A DNA stretch of 64,000 bases from Lentinula raphanica. Lineage: Eukaryota; Basidiomycota; Agaricomycetes; Agaricales; Omphalotaceae. Both the position numbers and the translations under genes were made by a program. Location of the stretch: positions 434,001 through 498,000 of the forward strand of contig JANVFP010000036.1 in assembly GCA_027919835.1 (NCBI GenBank), in the 5' to 3' direction. Positions within the stretch are counted from its first letter, which is position 1; each line of letters starts with the position of its first letter. The notes beneath the pieces were generated by a model that was not told the origin of the DNA, did not search any database, and saw only the letters and a list, made by a program, of their open reading frames with translations. Below are positions 34,574 to 46,200 of this stretch, one piece after another.

Positions 34574-35547
34574 CGCGATTCCATTAGACTATACGTTATT
34601 ACGCCTGTCATGAAAAGTTAGGCTTCTGCTCTCCTAGCTCGTCTCTGGCGGTACCTACGGTCATCATTCCATCCTATACCAAGGAAAGGCTGTCCCCTCG
34701 AAGCCAAACCACGGCTTCTCGCTACCGAGCCGTTCACGCCGTACAAGAGCATGTGAGTCGTTGGCGCTTCTGGCAAGAATGGTATTGACGATTGTCGATG
34801 ATAGCACTAAGAACATTGACGTTGTTGACGGAGTCAATTCTTGACAATGTTCAAGTCTGCGTGTCAACGATTGTATCTTCTATCGAGTATGTTTGTAGAT
34901 TTGGACGTCCAATCAAGCCCATTTGGCAAAGCAACTGAACCATGACCGAAGTTCGAACACCTTTTCATACGATCATCGTATATATGTACTACTTGAGCCT
35001 TGAAGAGCGCTGGGAGCATGTCAGAATTTGACGAACTCAAGCCTTAGAATTTCGATGTCTCGGAGTCGCACCGGAGCCTGCGAGTTCTGATGGAAATGCT
35101 GATGGATGTCTAGACCGCGTATTTGTTATCAACTTCGTTGATGGCTCCACCAGGTGTGAGCTCTCAGATCTCAGCTGCTTTCTGGACTTGACCGTTGAAA
35201 AAGGTAGTAGTGATATCGAAGGCTCGCGCTCGATATCTGACAGAAGCCCCCAGTAGTAGGGTATACAGGATTTTATAGCTGATAGTATAGCTAGAAGAGA
35301 ATTCCTCTAGAGTTTTTCCAGGTCAGGATCATTACTTGACATGTACAGCCCGCAATCGTGCATGGCGAACTTGCTGCATACATGTCGGACCGATTATGGA
35401 CCGATCCGCTATGTAGGCCGCATTCTTTCAAGTTGTTTCTTGTTTTCTTTCAAGTCTCAGGACGATAAAGAGAAAAAAGTCTAAGGATTCATCTTTCTTT
35501 GCCCATCTCTTTTGATCAATTCTCTTTCTCATCTCAAATATTGCTAC
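34574..35547. other. Intergenic, no supported gene
   Basis: About 970 bases. A minus-strand open frame (34664-34867) lacks domain and context. Several in-frame stops in all frames after 34870. The last 100 bases are probably the promoter of the RING gene. Confidence 0.45.
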
Positions 35548-36723
35548 ATGGGTTCCCGCGATACTAGACACAAAATCAAATCTCCCAGAGCTGCTCGTCG
35601 TCGAGTGGCCATTCATGAACCTCATACTATGGTCCTTCGTAAAAGAAACAGGGCCCCCATTCCTCAGGTGCAAGCGCCATCCCTGAACTCTGTAGGTGGA
35701 TCAGACCTATCACTAAGCAGTGCCCTTACTTCCAGTTCTCAGACAGGAGCAAATCTCGAGCCCGGGACAGCGCCCACTGCAGATTTGACTTCTAATCTAT
35801 CTGCTCGAACGAACCATACACAAGCCAGCGCTTTAGTGACCAACAGGTCTTCGGTTGAAGAGAGCTTGATGCCTACTAGTTCTTCGACCATTGATCCTCT
35901 CACTGGTTCAATTGGCAGCAAGGCTTCCGCCTCTACGATGAACCACTACTGGGACGCTTCGAATTTAGCTTCCTTGGCTCAAACGGCCTTCACTGGGCTT
36001 GAACCATTGGTTCAAACGAGCCACACTCAGATCGGTGCTTCGACTTCAGGTTCTTTCATCGGAGCGAGCACCGTGCCTTTCAGATCATCCACACCCGATC
36101 CTCTCACTGGAATATATCGCAGTAGGGCCTCCACTCCTGTGATCCAGCAAGGTGTAGCACACGTATTCCGACTCGAGGTTGATCAGTATGAAACTCAATG
36201 GGATACTGTCCTTGCTGAGCAGGCGAAAACGCTCAACCTGCTCAAGGAGAAGGAGGCGTTAGCACAGAAACAATACGCTGTGAGTATTTCATGCCTCCCG
36301 ATGACCTGAACGCTCAATGTATTCCCACTGTTGCCTCGCAGTCTTCAGAGAAGGAGACCGGGGATTATCTGGCGGTGCGCAAAAGGAACTATCAATGCCC
36401 TATTTGCTCAGATCTAGCTTGGGACAACCATGTGTAAGTTACTCTTTGCCCCGCGTCTGTCTGATTATGCTCACTTGGCTTCTAGTCTTGGATGTGGCCA
36501 TTCTTTCTGTGTGAGGTGTCTCAATCGATCTAAAGCTGATCATCAGCGAATGCGTCAGGAGAAACCCGAAGCCACAGAAGTCCTCTTTCGTTGCCCCACT
36601 TGTCATTCCTCTATCTGTGCCAAACCGGTGCACTCTGTCACTATAGAGGCTGGCGTGAAGGCTGTAGCAGCTGAGTCTGCAGTAGCGGTACCACCAACCG
36701 AACCACTTCGATGGTTTTTGTAA
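35548..36723 (+). CDS. RING-finger protein, tandem copy 1
   Basis: A probable E3 ubiquitin ligase. I chose ATG 35548 (MGSRDTRHKIKSPRAARRR); an upstream ATG at 35512 is in frame and also possible. A long Ser/Thr-rich, disordered N-terminal half (~240 residues) carries a loosely repeated STxDPLTGxxxxxAS motif. It is followed by a short coiled coil (EQAKTLNLLKEKEALAQKQ). After introns at 36279-36342 and ~36433-36485 comes a C-terminal RING: CPICSDLAWDNHV|LGCGHSFCVRCL...FRCPTCHS, i.e. the C3HC4 pattern with all zinc ligands, ending WFL at 36723. The next gene (37351-38319) has the same plan, including intron positions inside the RING, so the two are tandem duplicates that have diverged. Confidence 0.75.
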
Positions 36724-37350
36724 ACTAAATTAGGCTGAGTTGCACAACTTGAATATGAACTTAATGAAGAACTATCAGACATGTCTTTCAGAATTCAGAA
36801 AGCAAACCGAGTAAGTTGCTGAACGAACATAATGATCCCAGTGAAAGAAACATCGATATCTTGAGGTGGCTCACTAAGGGTTAGGACCTCCCTATTCAAT
36901 TATAAAGTTTAACGATGCGACACAGAGGAGATGTCAAGAGGTATGCCCGTTAGAGCAGCCCTCTTCGCCAACTGGTCGTCGGAGTAAGACGCGTACGCGA
37001 CGCGATTCATATAATCACATGATGGTCAGGAAAACGGTTTAGTCATCCGTACAAATTTCGTTTTCTTTCGATTTCTCGTGTTCAAGTTGCAAAGTTCGTC
37101 CGTCCCTCAGGTTTCCAATCCCAGCAAATTATGTTTGTATTTATCTGGATAGGTTCATGTCTACAACTCGATCACGCTCAACTCGACTTCATACGGAGGT
37201 CTTTTCGACGCAGTCCTACTGTCATACACCTCGTGGCTAGCCTCAACCACTCCGGCCTCGTGGTTATGCATACCTTCAGGTTTATTTCAACTCTCACCTC
37301 CTCACCTTTGTCTTCTCCGGAGTGACAGTGGTCATCTCAGCGTACTTTCT
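36724..37350. other. Intergenic between the two RING genes
   Basis: About 630 bases with one short open frame (37131-37325) without features. No repeats seen. Confidence 0.45.
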
Positions 37351-38319
37351 ATGGCACCAGAACGCGCTTGTGGAGCTTCCCGTCGTCGAACTAACCAACA
37401 AAAGTATTCGCCTAGGCCTAGCCGTCCTACCATGACTTTACGTAGTGCGACGAAAAAGTCCCAGGATGTTACTGCGACCTCTAAACCTACCACAGCGATC
37501 AGCATTCCTACTCCTGTCGCTACTGCCACAGCGACGGGAGAATCCAATATCTCGCCGGTTTCTCCTAGTTCAGTCGACCTGCTCAGCCATGATCTCCCGC
37601 TCGACGCGCGTACGCTTTCGGATCTAGCGGCTCGAGCTGCTGTGGTCACATCAGAAGGCTCCAGCTCTTTATCCGAGGCCCACCCTTCAATCGATGTGTC
37701 CAATCCTACACCTCACACCACCACCACCAATACACATATGCACGATCTTCCCTCGAAGCCACTCATTCCAGTCGAGCTTCCGGACACAGATCCTTCCATC
37801 AAGAGATTGGAAACTTTCTTTGCATCGACCACGCAGCTCTTCGACAAACAGGAAGCCTCAATCAACACCACAAATGAGTATATCGAATTAGTGACACAGC
37901 TATGTATTGTGAGTCTTCATCAACTATTCTCAATCGATCTTCGTCTAATTTCCTCATCTGTTAGGATTACAAAGAAATACTAGACTCGAAGCAAGTCATA
38001 GAAAGGATCGACCATAGTTGTTGGTCTTGCAAGGAACTTGCGTGGAATCCTCACGTGTACGCCTTTTATCTTTCTGCGTGTTCGAATCCTAACCCTCCAT
38101 AGTTTGAGATGTGGGCACCTCGTTTGCGCACGATGCATCACCAATGCTCGTCGTCTCGAGATTGAGACGGGAAAGATATGTCAATGTCCAACGTGCAGAT
38201 TTCCTGTCCGACATAAACCGATCCCATCTGTCGTCATTCAGGCTACGATTGAAAGGTTAGCCTTCGAGTTAGATGTTCCACCACCCACTCAGCATACCCT
38301 TGAATGGCCTGACCTTTGA
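37351..38319 (+). CDS. RING-finger protein, tandem copy 2
   Basis: A probable E3 ubiquitin ligase, paralog of 35548-36723. ATG 37351 (MAPERACGASRRRTNQQK) opens a basic then Ser/Thr/Ala-rich disordered region (~140 residues), then a short helix (IKRLETFFASTTQLFDKQEA). Intron 1 is ~37911-37965 and intron 2 ~38058-38101. The RING reads CWSCKELAWNPHV|LRCGHLVCARCI...CQCPTCRF, giving C-x2-C, C-x-H and C-x2-C pairs plus the final C-x2-C, so metal binding should be intact. The C-terminus contains KPIPSVVIQATIERLAFELD and ends WPDL, stop 38317-38319. The split of the RING after ...NPHV matches ...DNHV in copy 1. Substrates are unknown; the two genes share little outside the RING and the flanking KPxxSVxI motif. 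Confidence 0.75.
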
Positions 38320-38699
38320 AATCCGATGGAGGTTTATTGCTCATTGCCGGTAATCGTGGAGCAGCAATGTATAACACAATCTTTTCTGTTGTCGTTCGCG
38401 TCAATAAATGTTCTCAATTTCCTTTCACTAGAAGTAAAGAATGCGTGAAAGATGGATTGCATCTGAGTGTAATACAGTCAGACTGTGATTTCTACCACCG
38501 TTCAAGGAAAAACAGAGATGACCCAGCATTCAGTGGACAATTTTCCCTGCATCTACGCCGCCATTTTTTATGCAGGATATGATTTCTGAAATCAGAAGGC
38601 ACTTGTGAACAACATCTCTCCGTGGCATGTACAAATTTTGGGTCGTCTTACTAGTACAAGTTTCAAAGGTCGGCTAATCGCAACTTTCGTCTGCTCATC
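38320..38699. other. Intergenic, no supported gene
   Basis: About 380 bases; an open frame at 38316-38582 overlaps the end of the RING gene and has no recognisable feature. Confidence 0.4.
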
Positions 38700-39161
38700 T
38701 TGAGCCTGGCACGGATGCTAGCAAAAGATGATCAGGAGCGAGCAAACAGCATCGAATCCCTGCGCGAAATCTTTGCCACCGCGAACACGGTCGAAGAACT
38801 GTATATCTTGTCAGAAGGCGTGACCGATTCCTCTCGTCTCATGGATCTCCGTTATGATACAAACGATCCCGCCAGGCGACTTTTACCTTCTCTGAAGGTT
38901 TTTCAAGCAAGCGATCTATCAGATGCTCAAGACCCTCAAAGCAACATCAGTCACTTTGTCAACTTTGTGCACTCGCGATGGTCGCCGGACACAAAATCGA
39001 ATAGAGCAGCCAGGCTTCGAACAGTAGACTACCTTCAATGTGACCTCGCTTCTACAACCAATGATCAGCTACAGCTATATTATGACGGAGGGCTCAAATT
39101 CAAGCTCTTTTCAAGATTACCCTTCTTTCGTATCGCCTCTCATCTCACGATTCACCCATAA
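38700..39161 (+). CDS. Uncharacterised 153-residue protein (tentative)
   Basis: An uninterrupted frame from ATG 38700 (MSLARMLAKDDQERANSIES) with good protein composition. It is helical and charged in the first half (LREIFATANTVEELYILSEG), then DARRLLPSLKVFQASDLSDA-like and HFVNFVHSRW segments, ending near IASHLTIHP. I recognise no family. The frame after ~39040 becomes less protein-like, so the true end could be an intron. It has no paralog in the window. Possibly a remnant of a longer gene. Confidence 0.35.
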   Translation: MSLARMLAKDDQERANSIESLREIFATANTVEELYILSEGVTDSSRLMDLRYDTNDPARRLLPSLKVFQASDLSDAQDPQSNISHFVNFVHSRWSPDTKSNRAARLRTVDYLQCDLASTTNDQLQLYYDGGLKFKLFSRLPFFRIASHLTIHP

Positions 39162-40469
39162 CATCCGGACCTCGGTACCTAATACTATGCACCCTCTGAT
39201 TCGATTCGTCAATGCAGATACCAGAATTCGCAATACTAACACGACTCGGAATTACGCAATGAACATAGCTCAATATCGTGCTCTAATGTAGATTCATTCT
39301 CGGTGTCAAATCCTCTACGACCACCCGTCCAACTGAACTCCATTTTCTCCTCGGAGGCCCTTTGCAAGTTCATTGTAATTCGATTAACCACAATACTCGA
39401 ATTCCTGGATTGCGACAGTCGTTTGAGTTCCGCCTGTGAAGGAAGGAAAAACGGATTGTGTGACTTACACCATAGCAGGTCTGAATCCACCATCGAGATT
39501 GAGAACAACACAATCAGAGAATGATCTGAAACTGACTGGTTCTGTATAAACCCTAACGAGGGCTAAGTAGGACATGAATCAGTGATCACCAATGGCATCA
39601 ATTAAACGAAGCATGAAAAGCTCAAACGAACACTTGCATGCAACGCCATCATCAGCCACACCGTTACTTGAAAACATGACCGCGAAATACAGCAGGTTGG
39701 GACCAAATGGTAACCTTTGGCCTGTTGCGAGACGAAGTAGACGATCGACAAGACGGCTAGACCGTCATATACAATGAATAGTTATTGATCAACGCATGAC
39801 GGTACGTACATCTCTGTACTTGGGATCGCGATACACACTAGTAGACGACGGCAGTGAATATAGCATAATGAAACAATATAACATACACTTGTAAACGTCG
39901 ATGTCAGAAAGTGGAGGTATCGCGGACGTGTCGAGTTCGTGTGCAAATAGGAGGATACCAAGGTTACTCGTCCCATCTTTGTATAGAATGTCTTGATAAA
40001 GAATAAGAGCCCATCGAACCATGATCAACGGAATGGCAATGAACCAGACATATCGCTTATGTCCGCTCAGGGCGTATACTCTGTATGGGATAGTAAGTAC
40101 CAGCTGGCCAGAGCTGTCCCCAGAGATGAAGAAATGTTATGTACCGTAGTAGCACCAATACTTCTGCAATGGTAGCCATGAACAATGTCTCCAACTGTTC
40201 TACAAATCCATAATGATAGCATCTGCGTTGGCAGAATCAGCCTGACTGAGTTCAATGGAACGCGAATAGACAACATACATCTGATAATCCGAATGGCACC
40301 ATTGAATCAAAGGACCTTGAAGGACATACTAGAATCATACGGGGACGCACCTCTTGAGTGAACAAAGGGGTGAAATACGCTGAAGAGCAATAGATAAGTC
40401 TTCGCTCTTCCTGTTATCGACACACGTCACCCACTGTCAACGCATATTCATATGCCCATGCCGCGGTGA
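39162..40469. other. Intergenic, no supported gene
   Basis: About 1.3 kb with only short, mutually overlapping open frames (39236-39524, 39789-40276) and no domain, splice chain or repeat that I can support. Confidence 0.45.
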
Positions 40470-41131
40470 TGGCTGTCCAGTAACGCTAGATCAACAGCGA
40501 AACAAGTGACGGTGATTCTATCTTGTAAACGTGATATAACTTGCTGCGAAACTTCCGGATACCTCTTGACGAGTTTGAACAAAGCCAATACTCTTTTACG
40601 AATTTCCAGATGAGGATAGGTGAGCATCTTGATCAACTCGGGAGACAGACCGCGAGCCAGATCTGGAGTGAAGTCACAGCAATATTTGCTGGAGAAGACG
40701 TTAAATCCTTTGGAACATGCATGAATGCTTTGGACCAGAATCATCCATAGTGAGTACGAACCTTCTTCAGCAGGTTTGTTGTCAACATCGAGACGTCTGT
40801 GTCCTGGTCCAGAGCTTGTATTGCGGAAAGGTATCCATTGAGATGTAATTTTGGTGAACACATGACCTCCACGACATGAAAAGAAGCCCAGCATATGTCA
40901 TAACCCATCATGTCGAGCTATACCAATAGGTCAATGCTGGCTGTTTCTGCCAGTTGAAACTGAACAACGCACGCATGTTAGCTCAAGAGCAGCTCCAGAC
41001 TTGAGTTCCATGTCATCTCTTCTAACTTCCTGCCCAATCTCCTCGATAGCTTTCGCAATGAACTTGGACTCGTCGGCCTTGTTGGCACCTGACAGCCCTC
41101 GTATCAAGTCTTGGAATGTTCGTTCCCACAT
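40470..41131 (-). pseudogene. APL5: AP-3 adaptor complex delta subunit, broken 5' fragment
   Basis: The normal protein is the large delta adaptin of AP-3, which sorts cargo to the vacuole/lysosome. The fragment starts MWERTFQDLIRGLSGANKAD at 41131, continues ESKFIAKAIEEIGQEVRRDD and MELKSGAALELTC, then a GT..AG intron. LDMMGYDICWASFHVVEVMC...DQDTDVSMLTTNLLKK follows, then an intron and DLTSSPANIAV. At this point ~8-10 expected residues are missing and the frame shifts into FTPDLARGLSPELIKMLTYP...VLALFKLVKRYPEVSQQVIS. An alanine codon is also missing in RKR-VLALFK. The match ends near RLQDRIT (~40520), so only about the first 190 of ~900 residues are present. Introns are retained, so the origin was a DNA-level duplication. 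Confidence 0.85.
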
Positions 41132-43271
41132 TCCGACTAAGGCTCGGAACTCTTCGAAGCTACTCAAGCCTCTAGGAACGACCTGAGCGACCGTGGACGA
41201 GTAGATGAACGGTGAGAGTAAGGATGTATATCTTTAGTCCGAGGCGTTCCGAAGTTCGCGTCATGGCACGCAAGCCCTTGTTTAGGGTCTGATGAGCGCT
41301 CATTCGTCATCACAATGGACGCGTCGCGATCGAGTCCAACTGGCAACCACTCACAAACCGGCCTGTTTGACGAGGACTCCTCATTTCGAAGCGGAGAGCC
41401 ATCGTCTGCCATCCGAAGGCAACATCTTCTCGGTCTTTTTGTCATAAATCGTGTCAACTACTGCCAGAGGACTCACTTAAGTTGGGAACATACAAATTGG
41501 AGGGCGTAGAAGGTACGTTGACTTGTTCCACACGGTCGAACATCCTCACAAGGCTGACAGATAATCCTCGTACTGTACGGATGTCCTTTTATCATGATCT
41601 ACCAACTCAAGAAAAGAGCAGCTAGCAGATCTTGCTATGAGACAATTTCCCTACAGCATTCGTTCGAAATACAACTGGTGACAATTCTGTTGTAATCAAA
41701 CTGCCCGTCGAATTTGGGCAGAAGATGCAATCAGAAAGGAATAGAAAATCAAGATGCCCTCATCTATTGCAACAGTCCGACTATCTGAGGGACAGGTAAT
41801 GAGAAGCTCACACCCCCAGGATGATTATCGAGTTTGCAATTCAACTCAAGTTTACTATGTTTTGGACGAACTTCAAGGATATGCTCTGTTGAGAGACAAT
41901 TGGTAGGGTTAATCATACTCGATGCTATCCAGAACTCATATATAGTGCACATCCAGTCAAGTACTATGTTTCGAGCGCATTTGGGAGTCAACTCGTGTTC
42001 TGGATCCTTCATCTCTATCCATCCTGAACAACGAACTCAGTATCCTCAAAGCAAGGAAGGTCGTTCCTCAGGAATCATCGACGTTGGCTGTCGTTTACTC
42101 GGGCCACGAAATGTTCTCGTATACCGCCATACACTTGTCTCATCACCATCATTGGGAACTTGGCCGCTCTTTGCTTCCCAGTGATATATGTACACTCTCT
42201 CCCGAGAATACGCTCTCCTAACTTCCAATGTTTTCGTCTCTCCTTCAGGAAAGGCCGAGCTCACCTCGTACATCAACGATCTTGATCGCCAACATCACGA
42301 AACCACGTATTGTTGCTCCAAGAAGCTATGACTTCTTTCATTCGCCTATTCGACCATACACTCACTGATTTACACCGGAACAATCCTTTCCTCGACGTAT
42401 CCCTGGAACTTGCCGGTATACAATTTGGGATGAGCCTGATGCACCGGAACACTCGGACGATGAAGAGGAATGGGCAGTATTGAGCGTAAGATGCAGCAAT
42501 GGTCACTGGATATGCCTTCCGGACGTCCCGTTGACAGTTTATGCTGGTGGACTGGAGCGGCGAAGACATTGTTTCGTTGAAATCAAAGAAGCTTCAGTTC
42601 ATTGTGACATTGTGGAATATTGTGCTGTATGTGTTCCCTTACGCAACAAGATATATTCTCATGGCGCAGTTGACGTTCTATGTAGATTCCAGGCCAGACA
42701 AGGCTAGACAGAGTTTCCAAGAACTCCGCGGCACGTAGAGGGTATGCTGAACGAACGCGTCGTGACTCGTCGTCGCCTGTGGCTATCTCTTTACTGTTGT
42801 GGTGAGTTCACTTCAATACGATCTGCGTATTATCCGAACTCATCGACTGACATTCTTCCAAGAACAATGTCCAGAGTTGCGACCTTCAATTCCGGTGGGC
42901 CGTTTCCTATCCTCGAGGATTCCACACTGGGGATACTGGCGCCATGTCGCGCCTCGAGTACGGTTGTGCTTGAATCACAACAGTCCGAGAAGGGTCTCCG
43001 AACTAATGCTATAGATGTCCAGAATATTCGGTTCCGTATTGGATTGAGGGTGAAGGCTCGCGAGGCTGTACCGAAGCATGAGGGCCTCCGGGCCTGGTGA
43101 AAGTTTTTAGGGAAGGAAGGGTATTTTATTCGTGTTTCATAAATTTTCAGGTCGTCGTAGTTCGTACAAGTACTAGGCGATAGCATAGAAAAATATTAGA
43201 TTTCTTTTTCCCCGAAGCTACGAAACTAGTAAGATCTATATCCATGATTATTTCCATGTATACGACATGAT
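41132..43271. other. Long intergenic stretch, one possible membrane-protein remnant
   Basis: 2.1 kb. A plus-strand frame at 42541-42738 encodes WSGEDIVSLKSKKLQFIVTL followed by a hydrophobic NIVLYVFPYATRYILMAQLT segment. This resembles a membrane helix in a real protein, but I cannot assign it or extend it; 42480-42707 overlaps in another frame. 41834-42184 and 42744-43100 have no features. Nothing else recognised. Confidence 0.35.
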
Positions 43272-46200
43272 TCAGAATTTACTCCTTGAGGCGGTGAAGA
43301 ATTTTGTCAACATTACGAAAGGTATCAGATTGAAAGTACCTACTTGCGATAAGTTCACCGCAATCGATATCCCCCCCGTAAGGTCCCATCGTGCTGCATG
43401 TCCAAGTACACATTGCCAGTTCACGATTGTAAGATCTCCCGAAAAGGACTTCGCGATCATTTTTGCTTCAAAACCGCCAGACCACCAACTTTTGAACGGG
43501 TCGTTCCAAGATTTGCGCTCTGGACGATAATCTAAATTCTGCCGGATTGCACACTGGATTGGGCCATCTTCTCGTTGAAAAATGTATTTGATTTGCCCCA
43601 CCTTCCATTCCGTTTCTCGGTCCAAGCGAAAACAGACATAACTATTACCTGGGCCTGGTACTCCCATAACCGTGAAGGATCGGGACTGGGTTTCTATGCG
43701 TGTGTAGCATTTGACACGCCGATGGTCATCTATGGACAGCTTTTGAGCAAGGTCATGAGGTAACTTTTGGGTCCTTGAAACTGGCGTGAGCTTCGGTAAG
43801 CCATATTCGTTCCGAATAGAGAAGTGATAAGCCTTGTTCAATATATCGTGGCATTGCGTCAACAGCGGCGAACAGTCCGAGCGCATGAGCCACCGATGTG
43901 CTCCAACTCCCTTTCCGTAAGTATGAAGAAGAGTAATTTCGAATTGACCTACTTGGAGTTAGCAAAAACTCCGTAAATGGACTGAGCACACACCTGGTTT
44001 ATGATTTGTCAAGGTTTTCTGAAACCTCCCAATGAGACGCTCTCCAGAGAAGCACCAGAAATTTCGCACAGCGCTGAAGAGGCGCATGAAATCGTAAACA
44101 TGAAACCCAACGTGGTGTGATGGCACGCCAAACCCCGGAAAAAACCTCTTCAATCCTTCAATATGAGCTTTATAATGCTGGAGGAATAATTCTCGTCGTC
44201 GCAGGGGCATTGTCTGTTTTGCCATCAGAATCGACGCACATGTTAGGTGCATGGCGGTGTTGAGAACGTCTTCCATTTCAGTGAAGTCATCGGCTCGGAG
44301 AGGTGAATCTTTTGTCCACAAACTCAAGAGTGCCAGCGGCAGGTAAAGGCAGCTCAGCAAACGCCAGTTATCTGCTTTGAGCGTCCCTCCAGATTTCAGA
44401 CAACAATCGAACGGAGGCTTCGAGATCCAAGAGGGAACGACCACGTCACGGATGCACCTATGAACCTGGGCAAGTACATCACCGCTGCGGATCGCTGGCC
44501 AAGTTAGAGGTGCGACCGGCTTGTCAAGACGCTGAGGAACCTTTATCAGTATGGGATGGTAGTGGGTCAGTTAAAGCACGCACCCAGTGGAGGAGTTGTT
44601 CGATTAGCATTGCCTTTGTGGTACTTCCAGATGCAGGCTTGATGGGAATCCGGTTTATGTCTAAGCATACATATTTGAGGGCATCTAGTGTTGCGGTTTC
44701 CAGGCTTTTCTCTAGTTTTTCCTGGTCACCTAGAGGTTGGCGTAGGAATCGATGAACATGGCCAACGCGAATCGCAGACTGATAAGTCATCTTGCTAGCT
44801 AACTCCTTCATAGCAGCTTCACGGTCTTGAGCTGCAAGTTGGCTGTATTGAACGTTTCCACTGGAGCCAAAAGTCAAGGCAGGGGGGCCCACGGAGCTAT
44901 CGGGTCGGAACGCTCTTTCATAGTAAAGTGTGGCCAGACGAACCTCCCAGTGTCATAGATGTCATTGGTGCGCTTAGGAATCCATTCAAGTCATAATTTC
45001 TGACGGATTACAGCTATTCGACTCACCCAAGATAGAAGTGACTCGGCCATTGCTTTCCTAGGCACTGACTTACTGGATATCTTCGTGTCTTGGATGTTAT
45101 CCCGGCTGGGTACGATCCAGAGGTCATTGCAAATATAAAACAGCGAGTGCCAGCGAAGATCATTCAGCTGCTTGAGTAGCTTCGTGTTGTCTGAACTTCT
45201 TGAAGGTCGACTTTGAGAAAGAAGTTGATGTCCTTTGACAACATCCCCTAAAGCCCTAATATCGTTCTCCATAGTGGGTATCAGCCAATCGTAGATACGC
45301 GACTCCCGGACTTGCTTTTCGGTGATAGTCAAATCATCCCACTCCAAGTGAGTAAGAAATTCCTGGGCAGTGCGGGACTGGGTCATCTCCTTCGGATTGG
45401 GACGTGGAGGAGGTGAAAATTCATGAAGAAAGGCAACGTCCGATGTATGAAGTGGCGATGTAGTAGGACTAAGGGTTGTTAAGCCTAGTGCATTCCGGAT
45501 GAAGAGATGGATGATGCGATGGTAGAAGGCGTGCATGGGGTCCGCAATAATCTGTATGGAGAATTTGAAATACGGTAGAATTTCCAGTGCGGAACATCTC
45601 GTGCCGTAGTAGTGCTCAATGGTTTCTCGGTCTCTCGTTGTTCGAGCTTCTCTCCATTTCTGCATTCCCTCCCGTAAAAAATCGTCATCGACGCAGAGCC
45701 AGCTCTCGAAGTCCGTTCGTAAGATGCCTTCCTGGTGGAAGTTGTTGCAGGTAAAACAGTCGTGGTGTGAATTTACATCCAAGAGTCCAGCGTGTGGTCG
45801 TGCCGCCTTCAGATCCGAGCATGAACCCGCAAGCATGCAACGAAAAGTAGTTGGTTCTCCAGGGACACTTGGAGTGTCAGACGAAGAGCTTCCGAGACAT
45901 CTAATGCCACGCGTGTAAGCTTTTTCTAGATCTAACATCAACGGTTCCAACAAATGGGCTAGCTGAGCGTCAGGCGATGATGGCTCCTTGGGGCCCCGCC
46001 AGAAACCAGGAATATATACATTGCTTATGTCGTCACGGAGATGGAAGGGTAGATTGAGACATTTCAACGAAGCGATTCCAGTGGATCTATGTTTTCCTCT
46101 CCCTGTTGTTCCTTCCGAGCTGAAGAAATCAACATGGAGAAGAAAGAAGAAACGACCTTCATCACCCCCATCTACAAAAAGCTTTCCATCTGGACCGAGC

